Below the pieces are notes generated by a model. The model saw only the letters and a program-made list of their open reading frames with translations, ran no database searches and was not told the origin of the DNA. A stretch of DNA of 64,000 bases from Sporosarcina sp. (GTDB lineage: Bacteria; Bacillota; Bacilli; Bacillales_A; Planococcaceae), in the NCBI GenBank assembly GCA_026169375.1, contig JAPFCR010000048.1, positions 42,730-106,729 on the forward strand, given 5' to 3'. Of the stretch, positions 54,135 through 63,860 are shown piece after piece. A program made the translations under genes and the position numbers. Numbering within the stretch: the stretch's first letter is position 1; each line of letters begins with the position of its first letter.

Positions 54135-55034
54135 ATGATTATTAAAGAAAATGTAAAAGCACAATTACAAGAAAGAAATAAAAACCAAGGGAGATTATTA
54201 GTAAGTTGTCCTGACAAGCCAGGGATTGTCTCTGTATTATCAACGTTTTTGCATAACCAGGGAGCCAATATTATTGAGTCGAGCCAATATACGAGTAATC
54301 CAGAAAACGGAATATTTTTCATCCGTATTGAATTCCGATGTGAAAATTTAATCGAACGTGCACAAGAAATTGAAGAAGCATTTGAAGCAATTGCGTCTGT
54401 TCATGAGATGGATTACCGTTTTGCTTATGGCAACCAAGTCAAGAGATCAGCAATCTACGTATCAAAAGAAACACACTGCTTAGTAGAATTATTATGGGAA
54501 TGGCAAACAGGTGATTTAAACACGGACATTGTCGTCGTCATTAGTAACCATGAAGAAGCACGTTACATGGTCGAATCTTTAGGCATTCCATTTTATTATA
54601 TTCCAGCAAATAAAGACATCCGTGAACAAGTTGAAGCAGAGCAAATTGAGCTTATGAAAAAATATGATGTTGATTTACTCATCCTTGCACGTTATATGCA
54701 AATTTTAACGCCGAATTTCGTAAGCCACTTTGAGAATCGAATTATTAACATTCATCACTCATTTTTACCTGCATTTATTGGTGCAGGTCCATATGAGCGT
54801 GCTTATGACAGAGGCGTCAAGTTAATCGGTGCAACATCTCACTATGTCACAAATGATTTAGATGAAGGTCCGATTATCGAACAAGACGTTGAACGTGTCG
54901 ATCACCGAGACAGAGTAGCGGATTTAAAGAAAATCGGAAGTTTGATTGAACGTCGCGTACTTACAAAAGCTGTGAAATGGCATCTTGAAGATCGAATTAT
55001 TGTTAAGAAGAATAAAACAATCGTGTTTCACTGA
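54135..55034 (+). CDS. purU: Formyltetrahydrofolate deformylase
   Basis: 299 residues. N-terminal ACT domain (RLLVSCPDKPGIVSVLSTFL) and a formyltransferase-type catalytic domain with ILARYMQILTPNF, NIHHSFLPAFIGAGPYERA and GATSHYV motifs; the catalytic Asn-His-Asp residues are expected there. It hydrolyses 10-formyl-THF to formate and THF, balancing one-carbon pools. Not part of the B. subtilis pheT-rnhC interval, so it is an insertion here. Confidence 0.95.
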   Translation: MIIKENVKAQLQERNKNQGRLLVSCPDKPGIVSVLSTFLHNQGANIIESSQYTSNPENGIFFIRIEFRCENLIERAQEIEEAFEAIASVHEMDYRFAYGNQVKRSAIYVSKETHCLVELLWEWQTGDLNTDIVVVISNHEEARYMVESLGIPFYYIPANKDIREQVEAEQIELMKKYDVDLLILARYMQILTPNFVSHFENRIINIHHSFLPAFIGAGPYERAYDRGVKLIGATSHYVTNDLDEGPIIEQDVERVDHRDRVADLKKIGSLIERRVLTKAVKWHLEDRIIVKKNKTIVFH

Positions 55035-55043
55035 TTCAATGGC

Positions 55044-55091
55044 AAAAAGCGTTTGTAGAAGTTTAGAAATAGACTTTTACAAACGCTTTTT
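55044..55091. terminator. Bidirectional terminator between purU and rnhC
   Basis: AAAAAGCGTTTGTA and TACAAACGCTTTTT form a perfect 14-pair stem between convergent genes. Confidence 0.93.
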
Positions 55092-55096
55092 GTTGT

Positions 55097-56032
55097 TTAC
55101 CGTCTCTTTTTAGCCACGAGTTTTCTTGCTTTTTCTAAGTTTGCAAAATGCCATTTCGTCATTGTTTTTAACTTACTTTCCCCGTATCTTAATAAAATCT
55201 TCGCAGCCATTTCATCTACTTTTGGTCCTGCTCCTTTTGGTAAAATCATCCCAACGTCAGCACTTAAACGATCCATCTCATTTAAAAAGGCGACACGTGC
55301 CAAAATTGAAGCAGCTGCAACCGAAAGGTGAATACCTTCTGCTTTTGTAGACAAGACAACATTTTCACGCACAATTTCTGGTTCATTTTTTAAGTAATTA
55401 TAATACGTATTCCGCTGTGCAAATTGGTCAATTAAAATATGGTCAGGTTTTACATCCCCCATTTTTTGTAGTACATGTTTGAGTGCTTGGTTATGAAGAA
55501 GGGCTTTTATTTTCCCTTGTGAATTCCCTTGCTGTTGAATTTCATTATACTTTGGGTTTGAGACTGTTAGGATACTATGCACAAGTGCCGTTTCTAAATC
55601 AGGCGCGATTTTTCGCATTAAGTCATCTGTTAATTGTTTTGAATCTTTTACACCAAGTTCTCGAACAAGTTCAATTTTATCAGCTGGCACATAACAAGCT
55701 GCGACTGTTACAGGTCCAAAGAAATCACCTGTACCCGTTTCATCAGAACCTACAACAGATAAGGTAGCAAAATTCTTTGGAAGCTGCTCACCTGGGGTTT
55801 TTGGTTTGGTCGTTTTTTTGTTTGCTTCTATCGTTCCAAAGCGTCCAGCTTCACGGCTCGCACCAGCCCCTTGAAATAATACTTTCCCCGAATTATAAAC
55901 GGTAATGGCGGTATCTGAAGTTTTGGCTGCAAAGCGCACACCAGGCGCATTGCGCGTTACTTTGACATTCGCGTAAGCTGCAATTACTTTCTCAATTTCC
56001 ATTTTATTTAATTTTAATACTTGATTCGACAT
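55097..56032 (-). CDS. rnhC: Ribonuclease HIII
   Basis: 311 residues. N-terminal TBP-like domain with RFAAKTSDTAITVYNSGKV, and RNase H core with VVGSDETGTGDFFGP (first acidic residues), DHILIDQFAQRNTYYN and LSVAAASILARVAF. It removes RNA from RNA/DNA hybrids. It is adjacent to zapA as in B. subtilis. Confidence 0.96.
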   Translation of the reverse strand: MSNQVLKLNKMEIEKVIAAYANVKVTRNAPGVRFAAKTSDTAITVYNSGKVLFQGAGASREAGRFGTIEANKKTTKPKTPGEQLPKNFATLSVVGSDETGTGDFFGPVTVAACYVPADKIELVRELGVKDSKQLTDDLMRKIAPDLETALVHSILTVSNPKYNEIQQQGNSQGKIKALLHNQALKHVLQKMGDVKPDHILIDQFAQRNTYYNYLKNEPEIVRENVVLSTKAEGIHLSVAAASILARVAFLNEMDRLSADVGMILPKGAGPKVDEMAAKILLRYGESKLKTMTKWHFANLEKARKLVAKKRR

Positions 56033-56121
56033 TTATCGTAACTTCCTTTCACTCTTTATTCACAAAAGACTCGATTTCATGGTATGATAAGACACAGAGT
56101 TTTACAGGGGGTGTCTAATCC

Positions 56122-56382
56122 TTGGCAGAAGAACAGAAAACACGTATAGCAGTTGAAATATATGGTCAAACGTATAAAATGGTCGGTACAGAAACAAGCA
56201 GTACAATGAGGCAAGTTGCTTCGATTGTTGATGATCAGATGAGAGAGATCAATGAACGCAATCCAAGCCTTGACACTGCGAAAATTGCAGTTTTAACAGC
56301 TGTAAATACTGTACATGATAATCTTAAGTTAAAAGAACAAATTGAACAAATGAAAATTGAATTGAAAAATTTGAAGGGTTGA
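56122..56382 (+). CDS. zapA: Cell division protein ZapA
   Basis: 86 residues, TTG start ([21 protein letters not shown]). Beta-hairpin head and C-terminal coiled coil. Promotes FtsZ bundling. Located between rnhC and cvpA, the conserved place. Confidence 0.93.
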   Translation: MAEEQKTRIAVEIYGQTYKMVGTETSSTMRQVASIVDDQMREINERNPSLDTAKIAVLTAVNTVHDNLKLKEQIEQMKIELKNLKG

Positions 56383-56391
56383 CGGTCTTAC

Positions 56392-56931
56392 ATGCTAGAT
56401 TTACTTATTTTGGCATTCCTCATTGGCGGACTGGTTACAGGATTTCGAAGAGGACTTGTCGTACAAGCGATTCAAATGTTCGGCTTTATTGTCGCATTTA
56501 TCGTATCATACTTATATTATAAAGACTTAGCGGAGAAATTCATACTTTGGGTTCCTTACCCGGGCGTGACCGCACATTCAAAATTAGCATTTGCAGTAGG
56601 CGATTTAGACCTTGAAATTTCGTTCTATCGTATGCTTGCATTTGTACTGATATTTATCGTTGTAAAATTGAGTTTGCAATTAATTGCATCTATGTTCGAC
56701 TTTTTAAAGTATTTGCCAATTTTAGGATTTGCTTCTCAATTAATTGGTGCAGTGCTAGGTTTAATTGAATTTTACATATCGATGTTCTTGATTTTATATA
56801 TCGCTTATTTATTACCTATCGATTTTATCCAATCATTTATTCAAAAATCTATATTCGCAAAATCAATGTTCGAACATACACCATTTCTATCAGAAAAAGT
56901 GAGAAATTGGTGGTTTGTTTATAGAGGATAA
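56392..56931 (+). CDS. CvpA family membrane protein YshB
   Basis: 179 residues, four membrane segments, with the CvpA opening LDLLILAFLIGGLVTGFRRGLVVQ and GAVLGLIEFYISMFLILYIAY. Family linked to colicin V production in E. coli; role in Bacilli unclear. Ten bases after zapA. Confidence 0.9.
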   Translation: MLDLLILAFLIGGLVTGFRRGLVVQAIQMFGFIVAFIVSYLYYKDLAEKFILWVPYPGVTAHSKLAFAVGDLDLEISFYRMLAFVLIFIVVKLSLQLIASMFDFLKYLPILGFASQLIGAVLGLIEFYISMFLILYIAYLLPIDFIQSFIQKSIFAKSMFEHTPFLSEKVRNWWFVYRG

Positions 56932-57109
56932 TGAAAGATCGTTGGAACGGAAAAATTGTTGCAATCATGTTAAACACAAACAGGGGTGTCCTAAAGATGA
57001 AAAATCGACTTATGGACAGCCCTTTTTTCAGCGTCATGAGACGTATTTTATATAAGAAATTACGATTTAAATGAGCAGGCTCCATTTGAATTCGTAGCAA
57101 GGAGGGTTT

Positions 57110-58819
57110 TTGTTGAATAAGAAAAAAATTATTCGTACGTTTGAAAAGATTGCTTTATATATGGAATTACTTGGGGAGAATCATTTTAAAGTTGCGGCCT
57201 TTAGAAAAGCGGCGAATGTACTTGAATTAGACCCGCGAAGTTTAGCGGAAATGGATGATATTTTAAGCCTAAAAGGAATTGGAAAAGGAACCGGTGCGGT
57301 TATTACAGACTTACTTGAAAAGGGATCGTCGGATTTATTAGTTGAACTTGAAGAAACCGTTCCAAAAGGGTTAATTCCTATCTTGAGGATTCCAGGCCTC
57401 GGTGGAAAAAGAATCGCGAAGTTACATGAAACGCTTGGCATTGATTCAATTGAAACATTAAAACAAGCATGCGAAAATAATGAGGTAAGCAAAGTGTCCG
57501 GTTTTGGAAAGAAAACAGAGTCAAACATTTTAGCAGCGATTGAGACGTTAGAGACGCGAAGTGATAAATTCCCGATTTGGAAAGTTGAACAAAATGTCAC
57601 GCTTATTGAAGACGTCATTCAAGAAATTCAAGAAGTGACGCGTTTTTCTGTTGCGGGAAGTTATCGCCGAACAGAAGAAGAAAGCAGTGATGTGGATTTT
57701 ATTATCGTGACAGAAAATCCGCCACAAGTTCGCGCGCAATTAGTAGAAAAACTTCCGATTTTAGAGACGATTGCGGCGGGTGATTCGAAGTTGTCTGTTA
57801 CGCTAGATGTAGACGATCCGATTGATGCTGATTTTCGTTTTGTGAAAGATGAGCAATTTGCAACGGCAATTCATCATTTTACAGGTTCAAAAGACCATAA
57901 CGTTAGGATGCGTCAACTTGCCAGGTCTAAAGGTTGGAAAATAAGTGAATACGGTGTAGAAGACGAACAAGGTGAGATGCATACATTTGAAACGGAAGAA
58001 TCATTTTTTAATCATTTTAACTTGCCGTTTATTCCGCCTGCATTAAGACAAGATGGTCGTGAACTAGACCGTATAGATGAAATTGAAACGCTTGTTGATG
58101 TGAGTGACATTCAAGCAGATCTTCATATGCATACGACTTGGTCAGATGGTGGTTATTCAATTCGTGAAATGGTAGAGGGAGCACGTGCGAAAGGCTATTC
58201 ACATATTGTCATTACGGATCACTCGCAGTATTTAAAAGTCGCGAATGGGTTAACACCTGAACGCCTGCGTGAACAAATTGCAGAAGTAAGAGCATTAAAT
58301 GCTGAATATGATGATATTGAAGTGTTTTGTGGAACAGAAATGGATATTTTACCTGATGCAACCCTCGATTTTGATGACGAGTTATTGCAAGAGCTTGATT
58401 TTGTGATTGCAGCCATCCACTCGAGTTTTAATCAGCCGCAAGAACAAATTATGGAAAGACTCCATACAGCGATGAAAAATCCGCATGTCGACATGATTGC
58501 ACATCCGACAGGCCGAATTATCGGGAAGCGGGACGGCTATAATCCAGACGTTATGCAACTTATAGAGTGGGCAAAAGAGTACGGGAAGATTTTAGAGTTA
58601 AATGCGAATCCTTATCGTTTGGATTTAAATAAAGAGCAGTTAATTGAAGCGCAAGAAGCAGGTGTACCAGTTGCGATTAACACGGATGCACATGGGATCG
58701 ATCAACTAGACTTTATGGACATCGGTGTACATTATGCGAAGAAGGCGTGGTTAAAGAAGGAAAACGTTGTGAATACATGGTCTTTGGAGAAGTTTATAGA
58801 AGAAATTGTGAAAAAATGA
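57110..58819 (+). CDS. polX: DNA polymerase X with PHP exonuclease domain
   Basis: 569 residues. Helix-hairpin-helix region (LKGIGKGTGAVI, PGLGGKRIAKLHETLG), nucleotidyl-transferase motif SSDVDFIIV with a later Asp in DADFRFV, and a C-terminal PHP domain with HMHTTWSDG, ITDHSQY, EMDILPD, AAIHSSF, IAHPTGR and NTDAHGID metal ligands. A repair polymerase with 3'-5' exonuclease. TTG start after GGAGGG (57110 or 57113). Confidence 0.96.
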   Translation: MLNKKKIIRTFEKIALYMELLGENHFKVAAFRKAANVLELDPRSLAEMDDILSLKGIGKGTGAVITDLLEKGSSDLLVELEETVPKGLIPILRIPGLGGKRIAKLHETLGIDSIETLKQACENNEVSKVSGFGKKTESNILAAIETLETRSDKFPIWKVEQNVTLIEDVIQEIQEVTRFSVAGSYRRTEEESSDVDFIIVTENPPQVRAQLVEKLPILETIAAGDSKLSVTLDVDDPIDADFRFVKDEQFATAIHHFTGSKDHNVRMRQLARSKGWKISEYGVEDEQGEMHTFETEESFFNHFNLPFIPPALRQDGRELDRIDEIETLVDVSDIQADLHMHTTWSDGGYSIREMVEGARAKGYSHIVITDHSQYLKVANGLTPERLREQIAEVRALNAEYDDIEVFCGTEMDILPDATLDFDDELLQELDFVIAAIHSSFNQPQEQIMERLHTAMKNPHVDMIAHPTGRIIGKRDGYNPDVMQLIEWAKEYGKILELNANPYRLDLNKEQLIEAQEAGVPVAINTDAHGIDQLDFMDIGVHYAKKAWLKKENVVNTWSLEKFIEEIVKK

Positions 58820-58836
58820 AAGGAAGTGTCTAGACA

Positions 58837-61194
58837 TTGGAATCCCGTGTCTTACAAACACTTGAATATAATAAAATAATCGCGCTTGTCGCGGAACATA
58901 GTACATTTTCAGCAGGCCAAGATTTAATCGAACAATTAACACCTGAAAATGATTATGAAACTGTCCTTCGTTTATTAGAAGAAACAGATGAAGGATTAGC
59001 TATTTTACGTCTATGTGGAAATGTCCCAATGGGTGGTATGAAAGATATACGTCCCCATGCGAAAAGAGCACAAATGGACGGGATGTTAAGCAGTATTGAG
59101 TTAATGGAAATCTCAAGTACAATTCGAGCGAGCCGAATTTTAAGGCAGTTTATTGATGCCGTTGTAGAAGATGAAGAAATAACGATTCCACATTTCGTTG
59201 TGAAAACAGAAGCCATACCAGTATTAACAGATTTAGAGCGAGAAATTAATCAGTCGATTGATGAAAATGGTGCTGTATTAGATAGTGCATCAGAAAAGCT
59301 TCGTTCCATTCGTCAATCACTTCGTACACAAGAAAGCCGTGTCAGAGAGCGATTAGAAAGTTATACACGCGGACGAAATGCAGCGAAAATGCTTTCAGAC
59401 GCGATTGTGACGATTCGAAATGATCGTTACGTCATTCCAGTAAAAGCAGAGTATCGTTCACATTACGGCGGCGTGATTCATGATATGTCCTCATCTGGCC
59501 AAACATTATTTATTGAACCAGATGCGGTTGTACAAGCAAATAACGAAATCCGGAACTTAAAAGTGAAAGAAAATGAGGAAATTGAACGTATTTTAACGAC
59601 TCTATCATTGTCCGTTCAAGAAGTTGCACATGATTTGTTTATCCTTGTTAATTTGCTCGCAGAAGCGGATATGATTTTTGCAAAAGCGAAATACGGGACA
59701 GCCCATAAATATACGAAGCCAGCAGTGAACAATGAAGGGTACATTCGTCTTTCTCAAGCGACTCATCCACTTCTTCCAGTCGATGAAGCTGTCGCAAATA
59801 CCATTGAATTTGGTAAAGACGTAACAACAATTGTGATTACAGGGCCCAATACAGGCGGAAAAACTGTCACGCTGAAAACAGTTGGTCTTTGTACATTAAT
59901 GGCTCAATCTGGGTTACCAATCCCAGCGTTAGACGGCTCAGAAATTGCAGTCTTTAGTGCAGTTTATGCAGATATTGGCGATGAACAATCCATTGAGCAA
60001 AGCTTGAGTACATTTTCATCACATATGGTGAATGTCGTTGATATTTTGCAGAAATATGATAACGATTCATTATTATTATTTGATGAGCTTGGTTCAGGAA
60101 CAGATCCCCAAGAAGGGGCAGCACTCGCGATTTCCATTTTAGATGAAGTGCACGGAAAAGGTGCGCGTATCATGGCGACGACGCATTATCCAGAGTTAAA
60201 AGCTTACGGTTATAATCGACCAGGGATGACAAACGCGAGCGTAGAATTTGATGTCGATACATTAAGTCCGACGTATCGTTTACTAATCGGTGTCCCTGGA
60301 CGTAGTAACGCGTTTGAAATATCCGAGCGACTGGGGCTGCCGAAGCATATCATTGCCCGTGCGAATTCCTTCACAGGAACTGACCGCGGAGAAGTAGAGT
60401 CCATGATTGCATCACTTGAGGACAGTCGCCTTCGTTCTGAAAAAGATGCAGATGAAACGCATGAAGTGTTACTAGAAACAGAACGATTGAAACGTGAACT
60501 TGAAAACGAATTACGACAATTTGATCAGATGAAAGAAAGTTTAGAAGAGAAAGCAAAAGCAAAAGCAAAATCGATTGTAGATGATGCAAAACGTGAAGCA
60601 GAGACGGTGATTTCCGATTTACGAGCGATGCGTTTAAATGTAGGCGCGAATGTGAAAGAGCATGAATTAATTGATGCGAGAAAACGTCTCGATGATGCAA
60701 CACCTGAACAGAAGAAAAAAGCGAAGGTGCAAGCGAAAGAAGCACCAAGACCCCTTCAAGCAGGTGATGAAGTACAAGTGCTTGAATACGGTCAAAAAGG
60801 AACATTGCTTGAAAAAACATCGAATGATAGTTGGATTGTTCAAATTGGTATTTTGAAAATGAATATTAAAGCGTCAGGGCTAGAATATATAAAACCGAAA
60901 AAAGAAAAAGAACCTGTAGTAACGACACGTGTAAGAGGGCGTTCTAGCCAGGTGAAACTGGAGCTCGATCTTCGCGGAGAACGTTATGAAGATGCCATTC
61001 GTCGAACGGAAAAATATTTGGATGACGCTTTATTATCAAATTACCATCAAGTATCGATTATTCACGGAAAAGGAACAGGTGCATTGCGACAAGGTGTACA
61101 GCAATATTTAAGAAATCATTCACGAGTGAAGAACTTCCGTTTTGGTGAAGCAGCTGAAGGTGGGCACGGCGTCACAGTTGTTGAATTAAAATAA
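58837..61194 (+). CDS. mutS2: Endonuclease MutS2 (ribosome-rescue/recombination ATPase)
   Basis: 785 residues. Walker A ITGPNTGGKTVTLKT, Walker B LLLFDELGSGTDPQEGAAL, long coiled coil (about 515-625), and C-terminal Smr nuclease domain with LDLRGERYEDA and IIHGKGTGALRQGV. Suppresses homologous recombination in some species and splits collided ribosomes in B. subtilis. TTG start with AAAGGAAG upstream; 18 bases after polX. Confidence 0.96.
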   Translation: MESRVLQTLEYNKIIALVAEHSTFSAGQDLIEQLTPENDYETVLRLLEETDEGLAILRLCGNVPMGGMKDIRPHAKRAQMDGMLSSIELMEISSTIRASRILRQFIDAVVEDEEITIPHFVVKTEAIPVLTDLEREINQSIDENGAVLDSASEKLRSIRQSLRTQESRVRERLESYTRGRNAAKMLSDAIVTIRNDRYVIPVKAEYRSHYGGVIHDMSSSGQTLFIEPDAVVQANNEIRNLKVKENEEIERILTTLSLSVQEVAHDLFILVNLLAEADMIFAKAKYGTAHKYTKPAVNNEGYIRLSQATHPLLPVDEAVANTIEFGKDVTTIVITGPNTGGKTVTLKTVGLCTLMAQSGLPIPALDGSEIAVFSAVYADIGDEQSIEQSLSTFSSHMVNVVDILQKYDNDSLLLFDELGSGTDPQEGAALAISILDEVHGKGARIMATTHYPELKAYGYNRPGMTNASVEFDVDTLSPTYRLLIGVPGRSNAFEISERLGLPKHIIARANSFTGTDRGEVESMIASLEDSRLRSEKDADETHEVLLETERLKRELENELRQFDQMKESLEEKAKAKAKSIVDDAKREAETVISDLRAMRLNVGANVKEHELIDARKRLDDATPEQKKKAKVQAKEAPRPLQAGDEVQVLEYGQKGTLLEKTSNDSWIVQIGILKMNIKASGLEYIKPKKEKEPVVTTRVRGRSSQVKLELDLRGERYEDAIRRTEKYLDDALLSNYHQVSIIHGKGTGALRQGVQQYLRNHSRVKNFRFGEAAEGGHGVTVVELK

Positions 61195-61306
61195 TGGCCT
61201 CCATCGTTTAAAGAAATGCTTGGAACGGTGAGTGGTTATTTGAAACTTAATCGTTTGTCATTCGTAAAGACATACTATTATAGCTTTCATAAGGGGGCAT
61301 TAAACA

Positions 61307-61720
61307 ATGAGTAAAACAGGGTTTTGGACGCATCCATTAGTTGAAACAGCTGGATACTTTAGTGTTGTTGTGCTTTGTTTAATTGTATCGATGGTCTTAT
61401 TTGAACTCGTCACAAAATATCAAAACTGGGAACAAATTAAAAATGGTAATGTAGCAGTCGCAATGGCAACAGGTGGAAAAATATTCGGTGTCGCGAATAT
61501 TTTTCGTTTTTCAATTGCAAATCATAATACGCTCCCACAAATGATTGGTTGGGGATTATACGGTTTTACGCTACTTGTGATTGCATATGTTTTATTTGAG
61601 TTTATGACACCACACTTTAAAGTTGACCGAGAAATTGAGGCGGATAATCGTTCGGTCGGCTTCATTTCTTTAACAATTTCTGTCGGTTTATCATTAGTCA
61701 TCGGTGCAAGTATTTCATAG
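61307..61720 (+). CDS. DUF350 membrane protein YshE
   Basis: 137 residues with four membrane segments and MATGGKIFGVANIFRFSI, typical of DUF350. Function not established. It follows mutS2 as in B. subtilis. GGGGG ahead of the ATG. Confidence 0.9.
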   Translation: MSKTGFWTHPLVETAGYFSVVVLCLIVSMVLFELVTKYQNWEQIKNGNVAVAMATGGKIFGVANIFRFSIANHNTLPQMIGWGLYGFTLLVIAYVLFEFMTPHFKVDREIEADNRSVGFISLTISVGLSLVIGASIS

Positions 61721-61731
61721 GAGAGAATAGT

Positions 61732-61809
61732 ATGGAAAGACTTTCTAAAATTTTAATGGTCGTAGCTGTTGGGTTTGTAATTGTTGGTATCTATTGGTTA
61801 AGCAAGTAA
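61732..61809 (+). CDS. Tiny membrane protein, 25 residues
   Basis: MERLSKILMVVAVGFVIVGI followed by YWLSK. One membrane helix (about 7-22) with positive ends. ATAGGAGAG lies six bases before the ATG, 11 bases after the DUF350 gene and before its terminator, so it is probably the second gene of that operon. No family known to me. Confidence 0.65.
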   Translation: MERLSKILMVVAVGFVIVGIYWLSK

Positions 61810-61814
61810 GCGAG

Positions 61815-61860
61815 AAGAGTCATCCAAACTGGTGGAACAGTAATTGGATGACTCTTTTAT
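61815..61860 (+). terminator. Terminator of the yshE operon
   Basis: AAGAGTCATCCAA and TTGGATGACTCTT form a perfect 13-pair stem with a T run. Confidence 0.93.
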
Positions 61861-62001
61861 TATTGGGAAAAAGTGATTCGATGGATTTTTACGGTGTTAA
61901 TAAAAAATAAATTCATGGTATGAAAGCCTGCAACTCTATTAAAACAAGGCTAGTAAATCCGGTAGAAGATGTACGTTTGAATCACTTTATGAATATTGTA
62001 T

Positions 62002-62030
62002 TTGAAAGGGCAACCATTTAGCTTTATAAT
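62002..62030 (+). promoter_or_regulatory. Promoter of lcfA
   Basis: TTGAAA and TATAAT with 17 bases between them, 50 bases before the start codon. Confidence 0.8.
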
Positions 62031-62082
62031 AAAGTGTAGGAATATTCACAAAATAATAATTTAAGAGAAAGGGGAAAATTGC

Positions 62083-63786
62083 ATGACTGAAAAACTCTGG
62101 TTAGATTTATACCCTAAGGAAATTAAATCAACGATTACGTATGAAAAAATACCTGTGCAGGAGTATTTAACAAGAGCATACAAGGCTACGCCTGAAAAGA
62201 CAGCGATTCACTTTATGGGAAAGAATATTTCATATAGTGAGTTTTACGAGTCGTCTTTAAAGTTTGCGAATTATTTGCATTCAATTGGAATTGTAAAAGG
62301 GGATCGGGTGGCCATTATGCTGCCGAATTGTCCGCAAAGTGCAATCGCTTTTTTTGGTACATTGTATAGCGGTGCCATCGTTGTGCAGACCAATCCACTT
62401 TACACCGAGCGCGAATTGAAATACCAAATGATTAATTCGGGCGCAAAAGCAATTGTCGCATTAGATCTTTTATTTCCGCGTGTAAATAATGTTATAAATG
62501 AAACCTCTTTAGAACATATCATTGTGACAGGGATTAAAGATTATTTACCATTTCCGAAAAACTTAATTTATCCACTTATTCAAAAGAAAGAACAAGGTAT
62601 TTCCATTAAGGTTCAACATCGTGGTATGTATCATTTGTTTCCTGAAATCATGAAAGTAGCTAAAAGCAATCCAATTCGTACTGAATTTGATTTTAATGAA
62701 GACATTGCGTTATTACAATATACCGGTGGAACAACAGGACCACCTAAAGGGGTAATGTTAACGCATGAAAATTTAATTTCAAATACAGCGATGTGTGAGC
62801 AATGGCTATACAAATCAAAACGCGGGGAAGAGGTTGTCCTTGGGATGTTGCCATTTTTTCACGTTTATGGCATGACGACTGTACTCGTTTTGACAATTTT
62901 GATGAGCAATAAAATGGTACTGATGCCAAAGCCAGATATGGAGCTAGCTTTGAAAACCATCGAAAAACAGAAAACGACATTATTTCCAGGAGCACCCACA
63001 ATGTATATTGGTTTACTGAATCATCCAGACGTTAAAAAGTATGATTTGTCATCTATTACAGCTTGCATAAGCGGTTCGGCCACATTGCCAATTGAAGTGA
63101 AAGAAAAATTCGAGAAATTAACAGGTGGTAAACTTGTTGAAGGATACGGATTAACAGAGACTTCACCGGTTACACATGCAAATTTTGTCTGGGCTGGATC
63201 AGAATATAATGAAAGAGGTTCAATTGGAGTACCATGGCCGAATACAGACGCATGTATTTTAGGACCAGAAAATACTAAACCACTCGCCCCTCGCGAAGTT
63301 GGCGAGATTGCAATCAAAGGTCCTCAAGTTATGAAAGGGTATTGGAAAATGCCTGAGGAAACAGAGAACTCATTTCGCGATGGTTGGTTCTTAACGGGTG
63401 ATCTTGGTTATATGGATGAAGAAGGTCGATTTTATATTGTTGACCGGAAAAAAGATATGATTATTGCGAGTGGTTTTAATATCTATCCAAGGGAAGTAGA
63501 AGAAATTCTTTACGAGCATGATGCGATATTAGAATGTGTTGTCGCAGGGGTGCCGGATCCTTATCGAGGAGAAACAGTGAAGGCTTTCATTGTTCTGAAA
63601 GAAGGAGCAGCTGCAACAGAAGAGGAGTTAGATCGATTTTGCAGAAAGCATTTGGCCTCATTTAAAGTACCAAGACTTTATGAATTTCGTGAAGAACTTC
63701 CAAAAACAGCAGTGGGAAAAATTTTAAGAAGAGCACTACTAGAGGAAGAGAAAAGAAATCAGCACAAAAATTTAGTAGAGTCGTAA
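62083..63786 (+). CDS. lcfA: Long-chain fatty acid-CoA ligase
   Basis: 567 residues, AMP-forming. P-loop-like YTGGTTGPPKGVMLTHENL, GYGLTETSPVTHAN, GWFLTGDLGYMDEEG and DRKKDMIIASGFNIYPREVE motifs, and the catalytic Lys in TAVGKILRR. It activates fatty acids for beta-oxidation. In B. subtilis lcfA is followed by fadR-fadB-etfBA; here a new promoter, a FadR-type operator and an intron follow. Confidence 0.95.
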   Translation: MTEKLWLDLYPKEIKSTITYEKIPVQEYLTRAYKATPEKTAIHFMGKNISYSEFYESSLKFANYLHSIGIVKGDRVAIMLPNCPQSAIAFFGTLYSGAIVVQTNPLYTERELKYQMINSGAKAIVALDLLFPRVNNVINETSLEHIIVTGIKDYLPFPKNLIYPLIQKKEQGISIKVQHRGMYHLFPEIMKVAKSNPIRTEFDFNEDIALLQYTGGTTGPPKGVMLTHENLISNTAMCEQWLYKSKRGEEVVLGMLPFFHVYGMTTVLVLTILMSNKMVLMPKPDMELALKTIEKQKTTLFPGAPTMYIGLLNHPDVKKYDLSSITACISGSATLPIEVKEKFEKLTGGKLVEGYGLTETSPVTHANFVWAGSEYNERGSIGVPWPNTDACILGPENTKPLAPREVGEIAIKGPQVMKGYWKMPEETENSFRDGWFLTGDLGYMDEEGRFYIVDRKKDMIIASGFNIYPREVEEILYEHDAILECVVAGVPDPYRGETVKAFIVLKEGAAATEEELDRFCRKHLASFKVPRLYEFREELPKTAVGKILRRALLEEEKRNQHKNLVES

Positions 63787-63794
63787 TATTCAGC

Positions 63795-63823
63795 TTGACT
63801 AAAAAACAATATACAATTATTAT
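63795..63823 (+). promoter_or_regulatory. Promoter downstream of lcfA
   Basis: TTGACT and TATTAT with a 17-base spacer. It points towards the window end; the operator palindrome starts four bases after the -10 box. Confidence 0.7.
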
Positions 63824-63826
63824 AAA

Positions 63827-63857
63827 GATGTGAATGAATAGTCATTCATATCTTTTT
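63827..63857. promoter_or_regulatory. FadR-type operator that also looks like a terminator
   Basis: GATGTGAATGA and TCATTCATATC flank ATAG. TGAATGA-N4-TCATTCA is the shape of the operators bound by the TetR-family FadR of Bacillus, which controls fatty-acid degradation. The arm ends run into a seven-base T-rich tail, so the RNA would also resemble an intrinsic terminator. Confidence 0.65.
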
Positions 63858-63860
63858 TGA

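Noticed and set aside
60371..60820. 149-codon - strand frame in mutS2
   Set aside because: Leu/His/Ser-rich shadow of the coiled-coil region of mutS2.
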